This document shows positions 24,459-33,858 of a DNA stretch of 64,000 bases, piece by piece. The stretch lies in assembly GCA_035249175.1 (NCBI GenBank), contig DATFGT010000051.1, forward strand, positions 62,001 through 126,000, written 5' to 3'. The translations under genes were made by a program, and so were the position numbers. The stretch's first letter is position 1. Each line of letters begins with the position of its first letter. The notes under the pieces were generated by a model that made no database searches, had not been told where the DNA came from, and was given only the letters and a program-made list of their open reading frames with translations. The DNA comes from 66-474 sp035249175 (lineage in GTDB: Bacteria; Pseudomonadota; Gammaproteobacteria; Xanthomonadales; Rhodanobacteraceae).

Positions 24459-27290
24459 ATGGACTATATTCCTGGCCAACGCTGGGCGTCAGAGGCGGAG
24501 CCCGAACTCGGTCTCGGCACCGTGCTGCGTTGCGACGATCGCGCGGTGCAAGTGCTGTTCGCGAAGTCCGGCGTGGTTCGCAACTATTCATCGCACGGCG
24601 CGCCGCTCGCGCGTGCCGCATTCCGCGTCGGCCAGCGCATCGCGGGGCGCGGCATCGCCTTCGTGGTCGAACGCATCGACCTCCGCGACGGTTTGCTGGT
24701 GTATTCGGGCGAGAAGCGCGAACTGGCCGAAGGCCAGCTCGACGACGAACAATCGCTGTCACAAGCCGACGCGCGCCTGATCTCCGCGCGCATCGACAAG
24801 CCCCATCACTACGAATTACGCAAGCAAGCCTTGCTGGCACGCGCGGCGGCGCGACGATCCGATGCCTGGGGCATCTTGTCGGCGCGGGTCGACTTGCTGC
24901 CCCACCAGCTCGGCGTGGTCGCGGCCTGCATGGAACGCGAACACCCGCGCGCCCTGCTCGCCGATGAAGCCGGCCTCGGGAAGACGATCGAAGCCGGCAT
25001 GCTGGTTGCACGCATGCTGGCCACCGGCCGCGTCACGCGCGTACTGATCCTGCTGCCGGAAGCATTGCTCGTGCAATGGTTCGTCGAAATGCGTCGGCGT
25101 TTTCAACTCGCCTTCGCGATCATCGACGAGGAGCGCTGCACGGCGATCGCCGCGGCAGGCTCCGACCGGAATCCGTTCGAGGACGAACAACTCGCGATCG
25201 CTCCCCTCGCATGGTTGGCGCATGAGCCGCAGCGGCGGGGGCAGGCATTGGGGGCGTGCTGGGACATGCTGATCGTGGACGAGGCGCACCACCTCGAGTG
25301 GACGCCGGAAGCCGCGAGTGCCGAATACCTGCTCGTCGAGGCATTGGCCGCGACCACGCCCAGTGTGGCCCTGTTGACGGCAACGCCGGAGCAGCTCGGC
25401 CGTCGTGCGCACTTCGCACGCTTGCGCTTGCTGGACCCCGCGCGCTTCGATGATCTCGAACGTTATCTCGCAGAGGCCGAAAGCTATGCGGCGTTGTCGC
25501 CGATTGCCGAACGCATCAGGTCCGGCGAGCCTTTGGGTGAAAACGATCGCGCGTCACTGCGCGAACGCTTTCCCCATGACCCGGCATTGCAAATGCTGGT
25601 GAGCGCATATCCGAAAAGCGCGGACGCATTGCTGACTGCGTTGATCGATCGCCACGGCACCGGCCGGACAATGTTCCGGAACCGTCGCGACAGCGTCGGC
25701 GGATTTGCCGGACGTCAACTCGACCCGGAAGGCGCCGCCGGGGACGGCGATGCATCGGTGCAACCGGATCTGCTTGCGGAATTCGAAGACGACGTTCGAG
25801 GGGTCGGAGCGGAATTGCGCGCGCTCGATTATGCCAACGATTCCCGCCTGGAATGGCTGCTTTGGTTGCTGGATTTGCATCGCGACGACAAGTTCCTGTT
25901 GATCGCGACCCGCCGCGCCAAGGTCGAGGCCATCGATGCGGCGCTGCGCAGGCGTACCGGCGCCGCAGTCGCGTGCTTCCATGAAGGCATGACGCTGTTG
26001 CAGCGTGATCGCGCGGCCGCGTGGTTCGCCCAGCCGGACGGCGCACGCCTGCTGCTGTGTTCGGAGATCGGATCAGAGGGCCGCAACTTCCAGTTCGCGC
26101 ACCGGCTCGTGCTCTGGGACCTGCCGCTCGACCCGGATTTGATCGAACAACGCATCGGACGATTGGACCGCATTGGCCAGCGTCGCCCGGTGTCGTTGCA
26201 CGTTCCGGCGCTGCGGGGCGCCGCGCAAGAGGCCATTCTTCGCTGGCACGCCGAGGGCACGCGCGTGCTGCGTGAATGTCCCGCGGATGGGCGCGAGCTG
26301 CTGCGCCGGTTTGGCGCCGAACTCACCCGCATCGCGCGCGCGCACGCCGAGGCCGGCGAGTCCGACGACCCGGAGCTGGACGACCTGGTAAGCGAGACGG
26401 CAGCCTCGCACGCCGAGCTTTCCGAAACCATCCGTTCGGGGCGCGACCGCCTGCTTGAACTTGCTGCGCGGAACGCGGGCAGCAAGGCGCTGTTGCACGC
26501 AATGCGCGCCGCTGACGGCGATGAGCCGTCGCACATGCTGATGCAACAATGCTTCGAACCCTTCGGCGTGCACGTCGAGGACCTGGGCGACGGCAGCATC
26601 CTGCTGGACCCGGAATTCCTGTCCACTGATGCCCTGTCCGGCTTCGCCGATGGCCCGCGGCGCGCGACGTTCGACCGCACCCTGGCGCTGGCACGCGAGG
26701 AACTGGATCTGCTGCGGATGGATCATCCTTTGATCGTCGGGGCCTTCGATTTGCTGCTCGCAGGCGAATTCGGCAATGCGTCGTTCCTGGTCGATCCCGC
26801 GTTGCCGGCGCGCAGCGTGCTGCTGGAAGCCTTGTACGTGGTGGAGAGCGTCGCCGATCTGCGGCTGGACGTGCCACGTTTCCTGCCACCGACGCCGCTC
26901 ACCGTGTGCGTCGATTCACGACTGGCGCCGCGCGACTACACGCCGTCCATCCTGTCGCTCGCACGCGCCCGTGAGCGCACGCTCGATGTCTCGCGCTATC
27001 GCCGCTACCTCGCGCAACTGGTGCCGCCGATGCTGGAGTCCGCCGAAGCGTTGGCTACCGAACGCGCACGCGAGGCCACGGGCGCAGCGATTGCGGACGC
27101 ACGGGCAGCACTCGACGCGCGCCTGCAGCGATTGCAGGCATTGGCGAAGATCAACGCCTCGGTGACACCGGACGAAATCGCGACGACGGAATCCACGCGC
27201 GACCAGACCCTGGCAGCATTGACCCGCGCCCGCCCGCGGCTGGATGCCGTACGAATGGCGGTCAGCGCGGATTTCCTGGCGCTTCGGTAA
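24459..27290 (+). CDS. rapA: RNA polymerase-associated helicase RapA
   Basis: RapA (HepA) is a Swi2/Snf2 ATPase bound to RNA polymerase that recycles stalled polymerase. The ATG at 24459 gives 943 residues (E. coli 968). It starts YIPGQRWASEAEPELGLG, typical of the N-terminal Tudor-like domains, and has Walker A GLGKT at 172-176 and DEAH at 274-277. The helicase C-terminal lobe shows SEIGSEGRNFQFAHRLVLWDLP and QRIGRLDRIGQ. The C-terminal spacer domains follow. The frame is open further upstream but those residues overlap repeat copy A and match nothing. Confidence 0.94.
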   Translation: MDYIPGQRWASEAEPELGLGTVLRCDDRAVQVLFAKSGVVRNYSSHGAPLARAAFRVGQRIAGRGIAFVVERIDLRDGLLVYSGEKRELAEGQLDDEQSLSQADARLISARIDKPHHYELRKQALLARAAARRSDAWGILSARVDLLPHQLGVVAACMEREHPRALLADEAGLGKTIEAGMLVARMLATGRVTRVLILLPEALLVQWFVEMRRRFQLAFAIIDEERCTAIAAAGSDRNPFEDEQLAIAPLAWLAHEPQRRGQALGACWDMLIVDEAHHLEWTPEAASAEYLLVEALAATTPSVALLTATPEQLGRRAHFARLRLLDPARFDDLERYLAEAESYAALSPIAERIRSGEPLGENDRASLRERFPHDPALQMLVSAYPKSADALLTALIDRHGTGRTMFRNRRDSVGGFAGRQLDPEGAAGDGDASVQPDLLAEFEDDVRGVGAELRALDYANDSRLEWLLWLLDLHRDDKFLLIATRRAKVEAIDAALRRRTGAAVACFHEGMTLLQRDRAAAWFAQPDGARLLLCSEIGSEGRNFQFAHRLVLWDLPLDPDLIEQRIGRLDRIGQRRPVSLHVPALRGAAQEAILRWHAEGTRVLRECPADGRELLRRFGAELTRIARAHAEAGESDDPELDDLVSETAASHAELSETIRSGRDRLLELAARNAGSKALLHAMRAADGDEPSHMLMQQCFEPFGVHVEDLGDGSILLDPEFLSTDALSGFADGPRRATFDRTLALAREELDLLRMDHPLIVGAFDLLLAGEFGNASFLVDPALPARSVLLEALYVVESVADLRLDVPRFLPPTPLTVCVDSRLAPRDYTPSILSLARARERTLDVSRYRRYLAQLVPPMLESAEALATERAREATGAAIADARAALDARLQRLQALAKINASVTPDEIATTESTRDQTLAALTRARPRLDAVRMAVSADFLALR

Positions 27291-27327
27291 TAATCCAACC
27301 TGCGCGCTATCTGCCTGACGGATGCGG

Positions 27328-27374
27328 GCGAAGCGGCTGTTGGTGAAAAGTCAGGGCACGGAAGCCCGTTCTGA
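27328..27374 (+). repeat. GTCAGGCC-hairpin dispersed repeat, copy B
   Basis: GCGAAGCGGCTGTTGGTGAA, AAGTCAGGGCACGGAAGCCC, GTTCTGAT. In this copy the stem reads GGGC...GCCC instead of GGCC...GGCC, so both arms changed together. It lies between the convergent genes rapA and secF. Confidence 0.7.
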
Positions 27375-27447
27375 TACCGGCTGTGCGATTAACCCACATT
27401 CCAGCCGTACTGTTGGATGTTCAGCGATCATGGATCGATCGCATCAA

Positions 27448-28410
27448 TTACGGTCGGCGCGCAAGTTCCGGGTTGTCCCTGGTCACCGGCATCAGGTCCT
27501 TCTTCGAAACGCCCAACCACAACAGCATCGGGCTGGCGAAGAAGATCGACGACAAGGTGCCGACCAGAATGCCGATCAGCATGGTGATCGCGAAGCCATG
27601 CACGGCAGTGCCCCCGAACAACCACAATGAAGCCATGGTGATGGCGGTGAACACCGACGTGATGATGGTGCGCGACAAGGTATTGTTGATCGCGCGGTTG
27701 AGGATCTGCGGCGTATCGGCCTTGCGCGTGAGGCGGAACAATTCACGCACGCGGTCGAACACGACCACCTTGTCGTTGATCGAATAACCGATCACCGCGA
27801 GGATCGACGCCAGCACGGTCATGTCGAACTCGCGCTGGACCAGTGCGATGATGCCGACCGTGATCACCGTGTCATGGATTTCGCTGGCCACCGCGGCGAA
27901 CGCGAACCGCTTTTCGAACCGCACCCACAGGTAGACCATGATGCCGATGATCACAACGATCGCCGCATAGATGCCGCTGGTCTTCAGTTCCTGTCCGACT
28001 TCGGGGCCGACGAAGTCCGGCGGCTGCGCCAGCTTCGCCCCCGAGTTGGACGCCTGCAGTGCGGCCATCACGCGCTTGGATACCTCGCCCGCGATCTGGT
28101 CGGGACTTTCCTTCGCGCTGGTTTGCTTGGGCGGCTGCAGGCGAATCGAGATTTCGCGCGTACCGCCCATGCTCTGCACGACGGCGTGATCGAACCCGGC
28201 CTTGGTCAACGCACCGCGGACATCGCCGACATCGACGGGTTTTTCGTAGCTCACGTTGAGCAGGATGCCGCCGGTGAAGTCGAGGCCGTAGTTCAAGCCC
28301 TTCACGGTGATGGCCCACACCGACACGATCAGCAGGATCGCCGAAATGACGATGCTGACCTTGCGCATGCCAAGGAAGTTGATGTTGAGGTCGTGGTGGA
28401 AGATTTCCAT
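27448..28410 (-). CDS. secF: Protein translocase subunit SecF
   Basis: SecF works with SecD to use the proton gradient for late steps of protein export through SecYEG. The 320 residues contain six expected membrane helices. Visible signatures are YGLDFTGGILLNVSY near residue 37 and VIGYSINDKVVVFDRVREL in the C-terminal half, the RND-type conserved region. The ATG at 28410 lies 45 bases after the secD stop, in the yajC-secD-secF order. The usual upstream tgt and queA genes are not here; a divergent asparaginase-like gene lies next to yajC instead. Confidence 0.96.
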   Translation of the reverse strand: MEIFHHDLNINFLGMRKVSIVISAILLIVSVWAITVKGLNYGLDFTGGILLNVSYEKPVDVGDVRGALTKAGFDHAVVQSMGGTREISIRLQPPKQTSAKESPDQIAGEVSKRVMAALQASNSGAKLAQPPDFVGPEVGQELKTSGIYAAIVVIIGIMVYLWVRFEKRFAFAAVASEIHDTVITVGIIALVQREFDMTVLASILAVIGYSINDKVVVFDRVRELFRLTRKADTPQILNRAINNTLSRTIITSVFTAITMASLWLFGGTAVHGFAITMLIGILVGTLSSIFFASPMLLWLGVSKKDLMPVTRDNPELARRP

Positions 28411-28455
28411 GGATGTTCGTCGTGTCTCGATGGCGAAACGCCGTGTGATTCGGAC

Positions 28456-30318
28456 TCAGACCCAGAGCGTCTTGAGCTTGCGTTTGCGGCCGCCGTGGAT
28501 CAGCGCGGTGATCGCATGGGTCATGGTCACCGAGGTGAACAGCGAGGTGGAAATACCAATGAACAGCGTGATGCCGAAGCCCTTGATCGCGCCGGAACCG
28601 ACCGTGATCAGGCCCAGCGCTGCCAGCAAGTGGGTGACGTTGGCGTCAAGGATCACCGACCACGCTTTTTCGTAACCCGCGCGGATCGAGGCCAGCGGCG
28701 TCGAACCATTGCGCAGTTCTTCGCGGATGCGCTCGCAGATCAGCACGTTCGCATCGATCGCCATGCCGAGCGTCAGCACGATGCCGGCGATGCCCGGCAT
28801 GGTCAGCGTCACTCCGATCGCGGACATCACCGCGATCAGGATCAGCAGGTTGAACACCAGCGCAATGTCCGCAACGAGACCGAACAGCCGGTAGTAAATC
28901 GCTGCCGCGATCAGCACCAGCACCAAACCCAGGATCACCGCGCGTTCGCCCTTCCTGATGTTGTCCTGACCAAGGCTGGGGCCGATCACGCTTTGCTCGA
29001 CGATGTCCATCGGCGCCGCCAGCGAACCCGAACGCAGCATCAGCGAGAGGGTCTGCGCTTCCTGCTGGGTGAGGCCGGTGGTCTGGAATTTCTTGCCGAA
29101 TACGCCCTGGATCACGGCATTGTTCAATACCGTTTCGGTGGTCTTGGAAGAATGCACTTCCTTGCCATCCACGATCTTCACCACCGGCGTGGTCTCGATA
29201 TAGACGACGCCCATCCGCTTGCCGACGCTTTCGGTGGTGAAGTCCAGCATCTTGCGCGCGCCGCTGGAATTCAGCGTCACATTGACGTCCGGCATGCCGG
29301 ACTGCTGGTCGTAACCCGACGAAGCATCCACCAGCTCATCACCACTCACGATCACGCGCTTTTTCAGCACCACCGGCTGGCCGTCCTTCATGTAATACAG
29401 GCGGTCATCGGGCGGCACGCTGCCGGTGCGGGCGGCCTCCTGTGGATTCACGTTCGGATCGTCGGCGTGGTATTCGAGCGTCGCGGTCGCGCCCAGCACG
29501 CGCTTGGCCTCGGCGGTGTCTTGCACGCCCGGCAGTTCCACCACGATGCGGGTCTGGCCCTGTTGCTGGATCAACGGCTCCGACACGCCCAGCGCATTCA
29601 CCCGGTTGCGCAGCGTGGTGACGTTCTGGGTAATGGTGGTCTGCGCCAGCTTCTGCAGCACGTCCGGCTTGATGGAGGCATGCAGTGTGTAGGCGCCGCC
29701 CGGGGTGCGGCCGTCGCTGAGGTTGAGGTCGGTCGCATCGGTGCCTATGGCACCGGCGGCCCGGTCGCGATCGTCCGAGGACTTGAACACCGCCTGCACG
29801 CCGTCGCCGCTCAGTGACACCGAATCAACCGGGATTTGTTTCTGGCGCAGGGTGGACCGGATGTCATCAAGGTAACGCTGCTGCTGCTTCTGCAGCACGG
29901 CGTTCTGGTCCACCGCCATCAGAAAGTGCACGCCACCTTGCAGGTCCAGGCCCAGCGGCATGGCGCGCGCGCCGATCTTCTGCAGCCACGGCGGCACCGT
30001 GGTCGCGAGGTTCAGCGCGACCGTGTAGTCATCGCCCAGCGCCACGCGCAATACGTCGGAACCGCGCAATTGCACGTCGGTGTTGGCGAAGCGCACCAGC
30101 ATGCGGTCCTTTTCGATCGAGATGTCCTGATAGGACACGTTCTGCCTGTCGAGATCGGCGGCGACCTTTTTCTGTAGGCTCGCATCCACCTTGGCTTCGC
30201 GATTGGCCACGATCTGCACGGCGGGCTGCGGCCGGAACGCGTTGGGGGCGGCGTACAGCAAGCCCAGCACCATTGCGAGGGCTACCACCCAGTATTTCCA
30301 GCGGGGAAAGTCGATCAT
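28456..30318 (-). CDS. secD: Protein translocase subunit SecD
   Basis: SecD is the larger partner of SecF in the export accessory complex. The 620-residue protein has an N-terminal membrane helix (KYWVVALAMVLGLLYAAPN), a large periplasmic P1 region with GLDLQGGVHFLMAVD, and five further helices. These include the conserved IGPSLGQDNIRKGE, TLTMPGIAGIVLTLGMAIDANVLI and GFGITLFIGISTSLFTSVTMT segments. Length is normal (E. coli 615). The ATG at 30318 lies 46 bases after the yajC stop. Confidence 0.97.
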   Translation of the reverse strand: MIDFPRWKYWVVALAMVLGLLYAAPNAFRPQPAVQIVANREAKVDASLQKKVAADLDRQNVSYQDISIEKDRMLVRFANTDVQLRGSDVLRVALGDDYTVALNLATTVPPWLQKIGARAMPLGLDLQGGVHFLMAVDQNAVLQKQQQRYLDDIRSTLRQKQIPVDSVSLSGDGVQAVFKSSDDRDRAAGAIGTDATDLNLSDGRTPGGAYTLHASIKPDVLQKLAQTTITQNVTTLRNRVNALGVSEPLIQQQGQTRIVVELPGVQDTAEAKRVLGATATLEYHADDPNVNPQEAARTGSVPPDDRLYYMKDGQPVVLKKRVIVSGDELVDASSGYDQQSGMPDVNVTLNSSGARKMLDFTTESVGKRMGVVYIETTPVVKIVDGKEVHSSKTTETVLNNAVIQGVFGKKFQTTGLTQQEAQTLSLMLRSGSLAAPMDIVEQSVIGPSLGQDNIRKGERAVILGLVLVLIAAAIYYRLFGLVADIALVFNLLILIAVMSAIGVTLTMPGIAGIVLTLGMAIDANVLICERIREELRNGSTPLASIRAGYEKAWSVILDANVTHLLAALGLITVGSGAIKGFGITLFIGISTSLFTSVTMTHAITALIHGGRKRKLKTLWV

Positions 30319-30364
30319 GGTTCGAGACTGGTCTGCGCGGAAGAAGGCATGCCTGGAGGCATGC

Positions 30365-30691
30365 TCACGAGGATTTCAGCGTGCCCTTCGGCAACACGTT
30401 GGAGACGGCGCCCTTCTGCACCCGGATCTGCACGTTGTCGGCCACTTCCACGGTGAGGAAATGCTCGCCCACGTTTTCGACCCGGCCGAGGATGCCGGCC
30501 GCGATCACTTCGTCGCCCTTGGCGATCTCCGAAATCATCTTGCGCTGTTCCTTGGCGCGCTTCTGCTGCGGACGGATCAGCAGGAAATAGAACACGACGA
30601 ACAACAGGATCAGGAAGCCGAATGAGTACATCGGGTTCGGTTCGCCCGCCGCGGCGGGCGCCGCAGCAGCGGCGAAAAGCGTCGAAAACAT
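30365..30691 (-). CDS. yajC: Preprotein translocase subunit YajC
   Basis: YajC is a small inner-membrane protein associated with SecDF. The ATG at 30691 gives 108 residues: a short periplasmic Ala/Gly-rich N terminus, one membrane helix (FGFLILLFVVFYFLLIRPQQKR) and a soluble domain with GDEVIAAGILGRVENVGEHFLTVEVADNV, all typical. It is the first gene of the sec accessory operon here. Confidence 0.95.
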   Translation of the reverse strand: MFSTLFAAAAAPAAAGEPNPMYSFGFLILLFVVFYFLLIRPQQKRAKEQRKMISEIAKGDEVIAAGILGRVENVGEHFLTVEVADNVQIRVQKGAVSNVLPKGTLKSS

Positions 30692-30871
30692 GTGGGACTC
30701 TCGGTTGTGGGGCGGCCGCAACAGCGGCGGGTCTGCCCAAAAGACAGCGGATTATGCCACGGCCGGGCGGGTCGCGCATGCGCGGCAAGGCATGGATGGG
30801 CCGAGCCGTGACGCAGGTTGGACACGCTGCGATAATTTCAGGTTCCGCAAAACCCCGAAGGAACCGCCACG

Positions 30872-31360
30872 ATGCAGCACCTCACGGTCGTCACCACGGG
30901 CGGCACCATTGACAAGGTGTACTTCGACGCGAAGTCCGATTACCAGATTGGCGCGCCGCAGATCGGAGAGATCCTGGCGCAACTGGGCGTCGCGTTCGAG
31001 TTCGACGTGGTGCCGATACTGCGCAAGGACAGCCTGGAGATGACCGAGGCGGATCGTGCGGCAATCCGCGATGTCGTCGAGAAGCAGCCGCGCCGGCACA
31101 TCCTGATCACCCACGGCACCGACACCATGGTGGAAACCGCGCGGGCACTGGCCGGCCTTTCCGGCAAGACCATCGTGCTGACCGGCGCGCTGAACCCCGC
31201 GCGCTTCCAGGGTTCGGACGCGGTATTCAACATCGGTTGCGCGGTGGGTGCGGTGCAGACGCTCGGCGATGGTGTTTGGATCGCGATGAACGGCCGCATT
31301 TGGGAACCCGCACAGGTGCGCAAGAACCGTGCGGCGAATCGCTTCGAGGAAATCCGCTAG
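30872..31360 (+). CDS. Single-domain L-asparaginase-like protein
   Basis: The 162 residues cover only the N-terminal catalytic half of type I/II L-asparaginases (about 330 residues). TTGGTID at 8-14 contains the first nucleophilic Thr, and ITHGTDTMVETA contains the second Thr-Asp pair. IVLTGALNPARFQGSDAVFNIGCAVGAV follows the family pattern. The C-terminal domain, which contributes to the active site across the dimer in normal enzymes, is absent. The frame ends in a natural stop with no continuing similarity downstream, so this seems to be a real short form. A RBS (GAAGGAA) precedes the ATG. Confidence 0.78.
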   Translation: MQHLTVVTTGGTIDKVYFDAKSDYQIGAPQIGEILAQLGVAFEFDVVPILRKDSLEMTEADRAAIRDVVEKQPRRHILITHGTDTMVETARALAGLSGKTIVLTGALNPARFQGSDAVFNIGCAVGAVQTLGDGVWIAMNGRIWEPAQVRKNRAANRFEEIR

Positions 31361-31386
31361 CGGCCAAATGGCGCGCTGATCCGAAT

Positions 31387-31412
31387 ACGAGCCCGGCGTG
31401 CGCCGGGCTCGT
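31387..31412. terminator. Hairpin between convergent genes
   Basis: ACGAGCCCGGCG (31387-31398) is perfectly complementary to CGCCGGGCTCGT (31401-31412). The stem is strong but has no T-run on either strand. It separates the asparaginase-like gene from the S53 peptidase gene reading towards it and may end both transcripts. Confidence 0.5.
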
Positions 31413-31433
31413 AAACCGCGATGAAAGTTGGCG

Positions 31434-33023
31434 TCAGAGCGACGCAGCCGCCTGGCCCATGATGATGCTGCCAAAGCCAGTGCAGTAATCCCAGCCCGAC
31501 GCGGCGCGCTCGCCACCGTTGTTGCCGGAAGTCACGTCGTGGAACGCCGAGGCCGGCAACTGGTAGAGCTTCGGCGCGGCGAAACCGATGCCGGTGCCCT
31601 TGGCGGCAATCATGCGCGCCCAGAAGCCCACGAACAGCGGCGACGACAGGCTGGTACCACCGTACTGCGCCGGGCCGCCGTTGACCACGATGATGGCACC
31701 GCTGTTGGGATCGGCGTCGAAGGCGATGTCGGGCACGCCACGCGTCGTGTGGCCCGCATTCTGACCCACCCCGACCTGCCAACTCGGGATCGGCTCGAAG
31801 GTGCTGGGACTGCCGCCGGTACCAGACCATACTGTCTCACCCTGCCAAGTGGTGGTCGTGGCATTCAACGTGGTACCGCCCACGGCCACCACGTACGGCG
31901 AGCTGGCCGGCCAGCTCGGCGTAGTGCCTTTCGGACTGCCGCCGCATTCGTTGGAGCCCGCGTCGCCCGAGGACACCGAGAACGTCTGGCCCTGCGCATC
32001 AGCCTGCTGGAAGATCGCATCGGCGGCCGCGGCCGAACCATCCCCCTTCGCCGAGGTTTCGCATTCGCCCAGCGACACGTTGATGACCTTGGAGGCATTG
32101 GCAGTGACCACCGTATTGAAGTCGGCCACCATGCTTGAATTCGCCAGCGTCGGGATGTTGTAGAAGACGATCTTGCCGACCTGGCCACCGCCCATGCCGA
32201 CGATGTCCTGGCTGTCGAGATCCCACTCGGCCGTGCCGCTGGTATCGGTACCGGTACCACCGGTGTTGACAATCTGCGTCGTCACCGTCGCCAGGCCATT
32301 TTGCGAAGTGAAGGTGTTGAGGTCGGAAAGCGTCTGGCTGAGATCACCGTTCGAAATGATGCCCACGGTCACGCCGGCCGCGGTCGGCAAGCTGGTGCCG
32401 CCATAGATCGACGGGAATTGGGTCGGGTTGTGGCCGATGATGGAACCGCCACCACCGCCGGGCTTGCCCTTCATGACGCGTCCGACGGGATGCGGCACAT
32501 GCACCGTCTGCAGCCCCAGTACGCCGCTCACGCCGTGCAGCGACGCCGGAACCGCCGCGTCGCTGGAATTGGCGTAGGCGTTGCGGCCGTCATGGGTATG
32601 CACGCGCACCAGGTTCGTATGAAACGCTGACTGCACGGCCGCCGCGGGCGCGGTGGCGGAAACCAACAGGTGGTTGGACGAGATGCTGACGTCGGAGAAG
32701 CCGTGCTGCATGAGCCATGCCGCGACGGCATTCGCGTCGACCTCGCGGGGCCCGTACTGCGCGATGAATTGGGCAGGCGTCAGGTTGGGGTGGTTGGGAT
32801 TGGCAATGAAGGCCTGCAGTTGCGCCTCGTTGCGCAATTGCAGCGAAACCGATACGCGCATCGGTTGGGCAAGGGACATCGGTCCCGTCACCATGTCGCC
32901 GGTGTGCAACGCAGCGGCATGCGCCACCAGCTTGGTGCCGGCAGGCGCCGCGGCGCAGGCCAGCGAGGCGCCGGCAAGGCCAAGCCCCACCACCAGACTT
33001 TTCATACGCAACTTGTGTGACAT
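31434..33023 (-). CDS. Secreted S53 (sedolisin/kumamolisin) peptidase
   Basis: S53 enzymes are acid-active serine-carboxyl peptidases made as proproteins. The ATG at 33023, with AGGAGA seven bases upstream, gives 529 residues: signal peptide (about 1-25), activation prodomain (about 35-175) and catalytic domain. The catalytic Glu266 and Asp270 lie in EWDLDSQ, and Ser458 in GGTSLSSPLF. The calcium-site region near the end (HDVTSGNNGG ... GWDYCTGFGS) is present. A glycine-rich spacer (GKPGGGGGS) separates prodomain and enzyme. It is a clear paralogue of the S53 gene at 33859. Confidence 0.93.
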   Translation of the reverse strand: MSHKLRMKSLVVGLGLAGASLACAAAPAGTKLVAHAAALHTGDMVTGPMSLAQPMRVSVSLQLRNEAQLQAFIANPNHPNLTPAQFIAQYGPREVDANAVAAWLMQHGFSDVSISSNHLLVSATAPAAAVQSAFHTNLVRVHTHDGRNAYANSSDAAVPASLHGVSGVLGLQTVHVPHPVGRVMKGKPGGGGGSIIGHNPTQFPSIYGGTSLPTAAGVTVGIISNGDLSQTLSDLNTFTSQNGLATVTTQIVNTGGTGTDTSGTAEWDLDSQDIVGMGGGQVGKIVFYNIPTLANSSMVADFNTVVTANASKVINVSLGECETSAKGDGSAAAADAIFQQADAQGQTFSVSSGDAGSNECGGSPKGTTPSWPASSPYVVAVGGTTLNATTTTWQGETVWSGTGGSPSTFEPIPSWQVGVGQNAGHTTRGVPDIAFDADPNSGAIIVVNGGPAQYGGTSLSSPLFVGFWARMIAAKGTGIGFAAPKLYQLPASAFHDVTSGNNGGERAASGWDYCTGFGSIIMGQAAASL

Positions 33024-33304
33024 CGAGATCTCCTGAGGAAGTGCACGAAGATGATCGAGCTTGCGATTTCCACGCACGGTTCAGGTACGGAGACCCCGTG
33101 CCGGACACCACCTCCCCTGGCGCTTTTGCCCGCTCTAGCCGAACAGGCATGCGCGGAACGCCGAGATCGACGTTTGCAGACCAGCTGGACGCGCCCTCAC
33201 GCGCACAAGCCAAGAAACATTAGTCTCGTTTGAGATGCCGAGTCACGCTGCAATGCACCACCGCCCCCGGAAGCAATGCGGGTAGGCGGCAGGCGCCGCG
33301 AGCC

Positions 33305-33718
33305 TCAGCGCCGGATGCCCCTCATCAAGTGAGTCCGCCGGCTGCGCAGCACCCATGCCGCAAGCGCCAGCACCAGCAATGCCGGCGTGGCCCAGTACAA
33401 CACCACCAGCAAGCCGCGCCATGGCCCACGCGACTGGGTGAACAACTGGCTCGTCGCCGTGGCCGGCGATGCCACGATCGAAGGATAGGCATCGGCGAAC
33501 GCCGCATTCGCCACGTCTTGTCCGGACGCGCCGGTGTAGGCGGCCAGCGGGTCGCCCAACACGATGTAGGTATGCAGCAACGGGGCGTTGGCGCGCGCCG
33601 AAGCTGCCAGCGCGGGGCCAACGCCCGGCTCGCGGGCGAGCGATCCATACAGCCACGCATTGAACGCCAGGCACAGCACGAACAGCGTGGACAACACCGC
33701 GTATTTGCGCCAGCGCAT
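33305..33718 (-). CDS. Small two-TM membrane protein, unrecognised
   Basis: The ATG at 33718 follows a perfect AGGAGG and gives 137 residues. Hydrophobic segments lie at about 5-22 and 104-126, with a periplasmic loop between them containing YIVLGDPLAAYTGASGQDVANAAF. I do not recognise a family. It stands between the two S53 peptidase genes on the same strand, with a strong terminator upstream of it, so it probably has its own promoter. Confidence 0.65.
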   Translation of the reverse strand: MRWRKYAVLSTLFVLCLAFNAWLYGSLAREPGVGPALAASARANAPLLHTYIVLGDPLAAYTGASGQDVANAAFADAYPSIVASPATATSQLFTQSRGPWRGLLVVLYWATPALLVLALAAWVLRSRRTHLMRGIRR

Positions 33719-33793
33719 GGGCCGCCCTCCTGCACTGTCAAGCATCGCAAGCGGCCCGAGGACCGTCAATGTGCAGCCAGCCATGGTCGCAAG

Positions 33794-33821
33794 AAAAAGG
33801 GTCCGGCCCCCGGCCGGACCC
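33794..33821 (-). terminator. Rho-independent terminator after the P-domain S53 gene
   Basis: Read on the minus strand: GGGTCCGGCC, loop, GGCCGGACCC followed by TTTTTC. A 10-bp GC stem with a T-run, 38 bases after the stop codon of the upstream S53 peptidase gene. Confidence 0.9.
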
Positions 33822-33858
33822 CAAGGTTGCAACGCAGCACTGTGTGACGACGGGTTCC

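Noticed and set aside
27874..29817. 647-codon plus-strand frame opposite secF and secD
   Set aside because: Rich in Asp/His/Arg/Gln with no motif; secD and secF on the other strand are certain.
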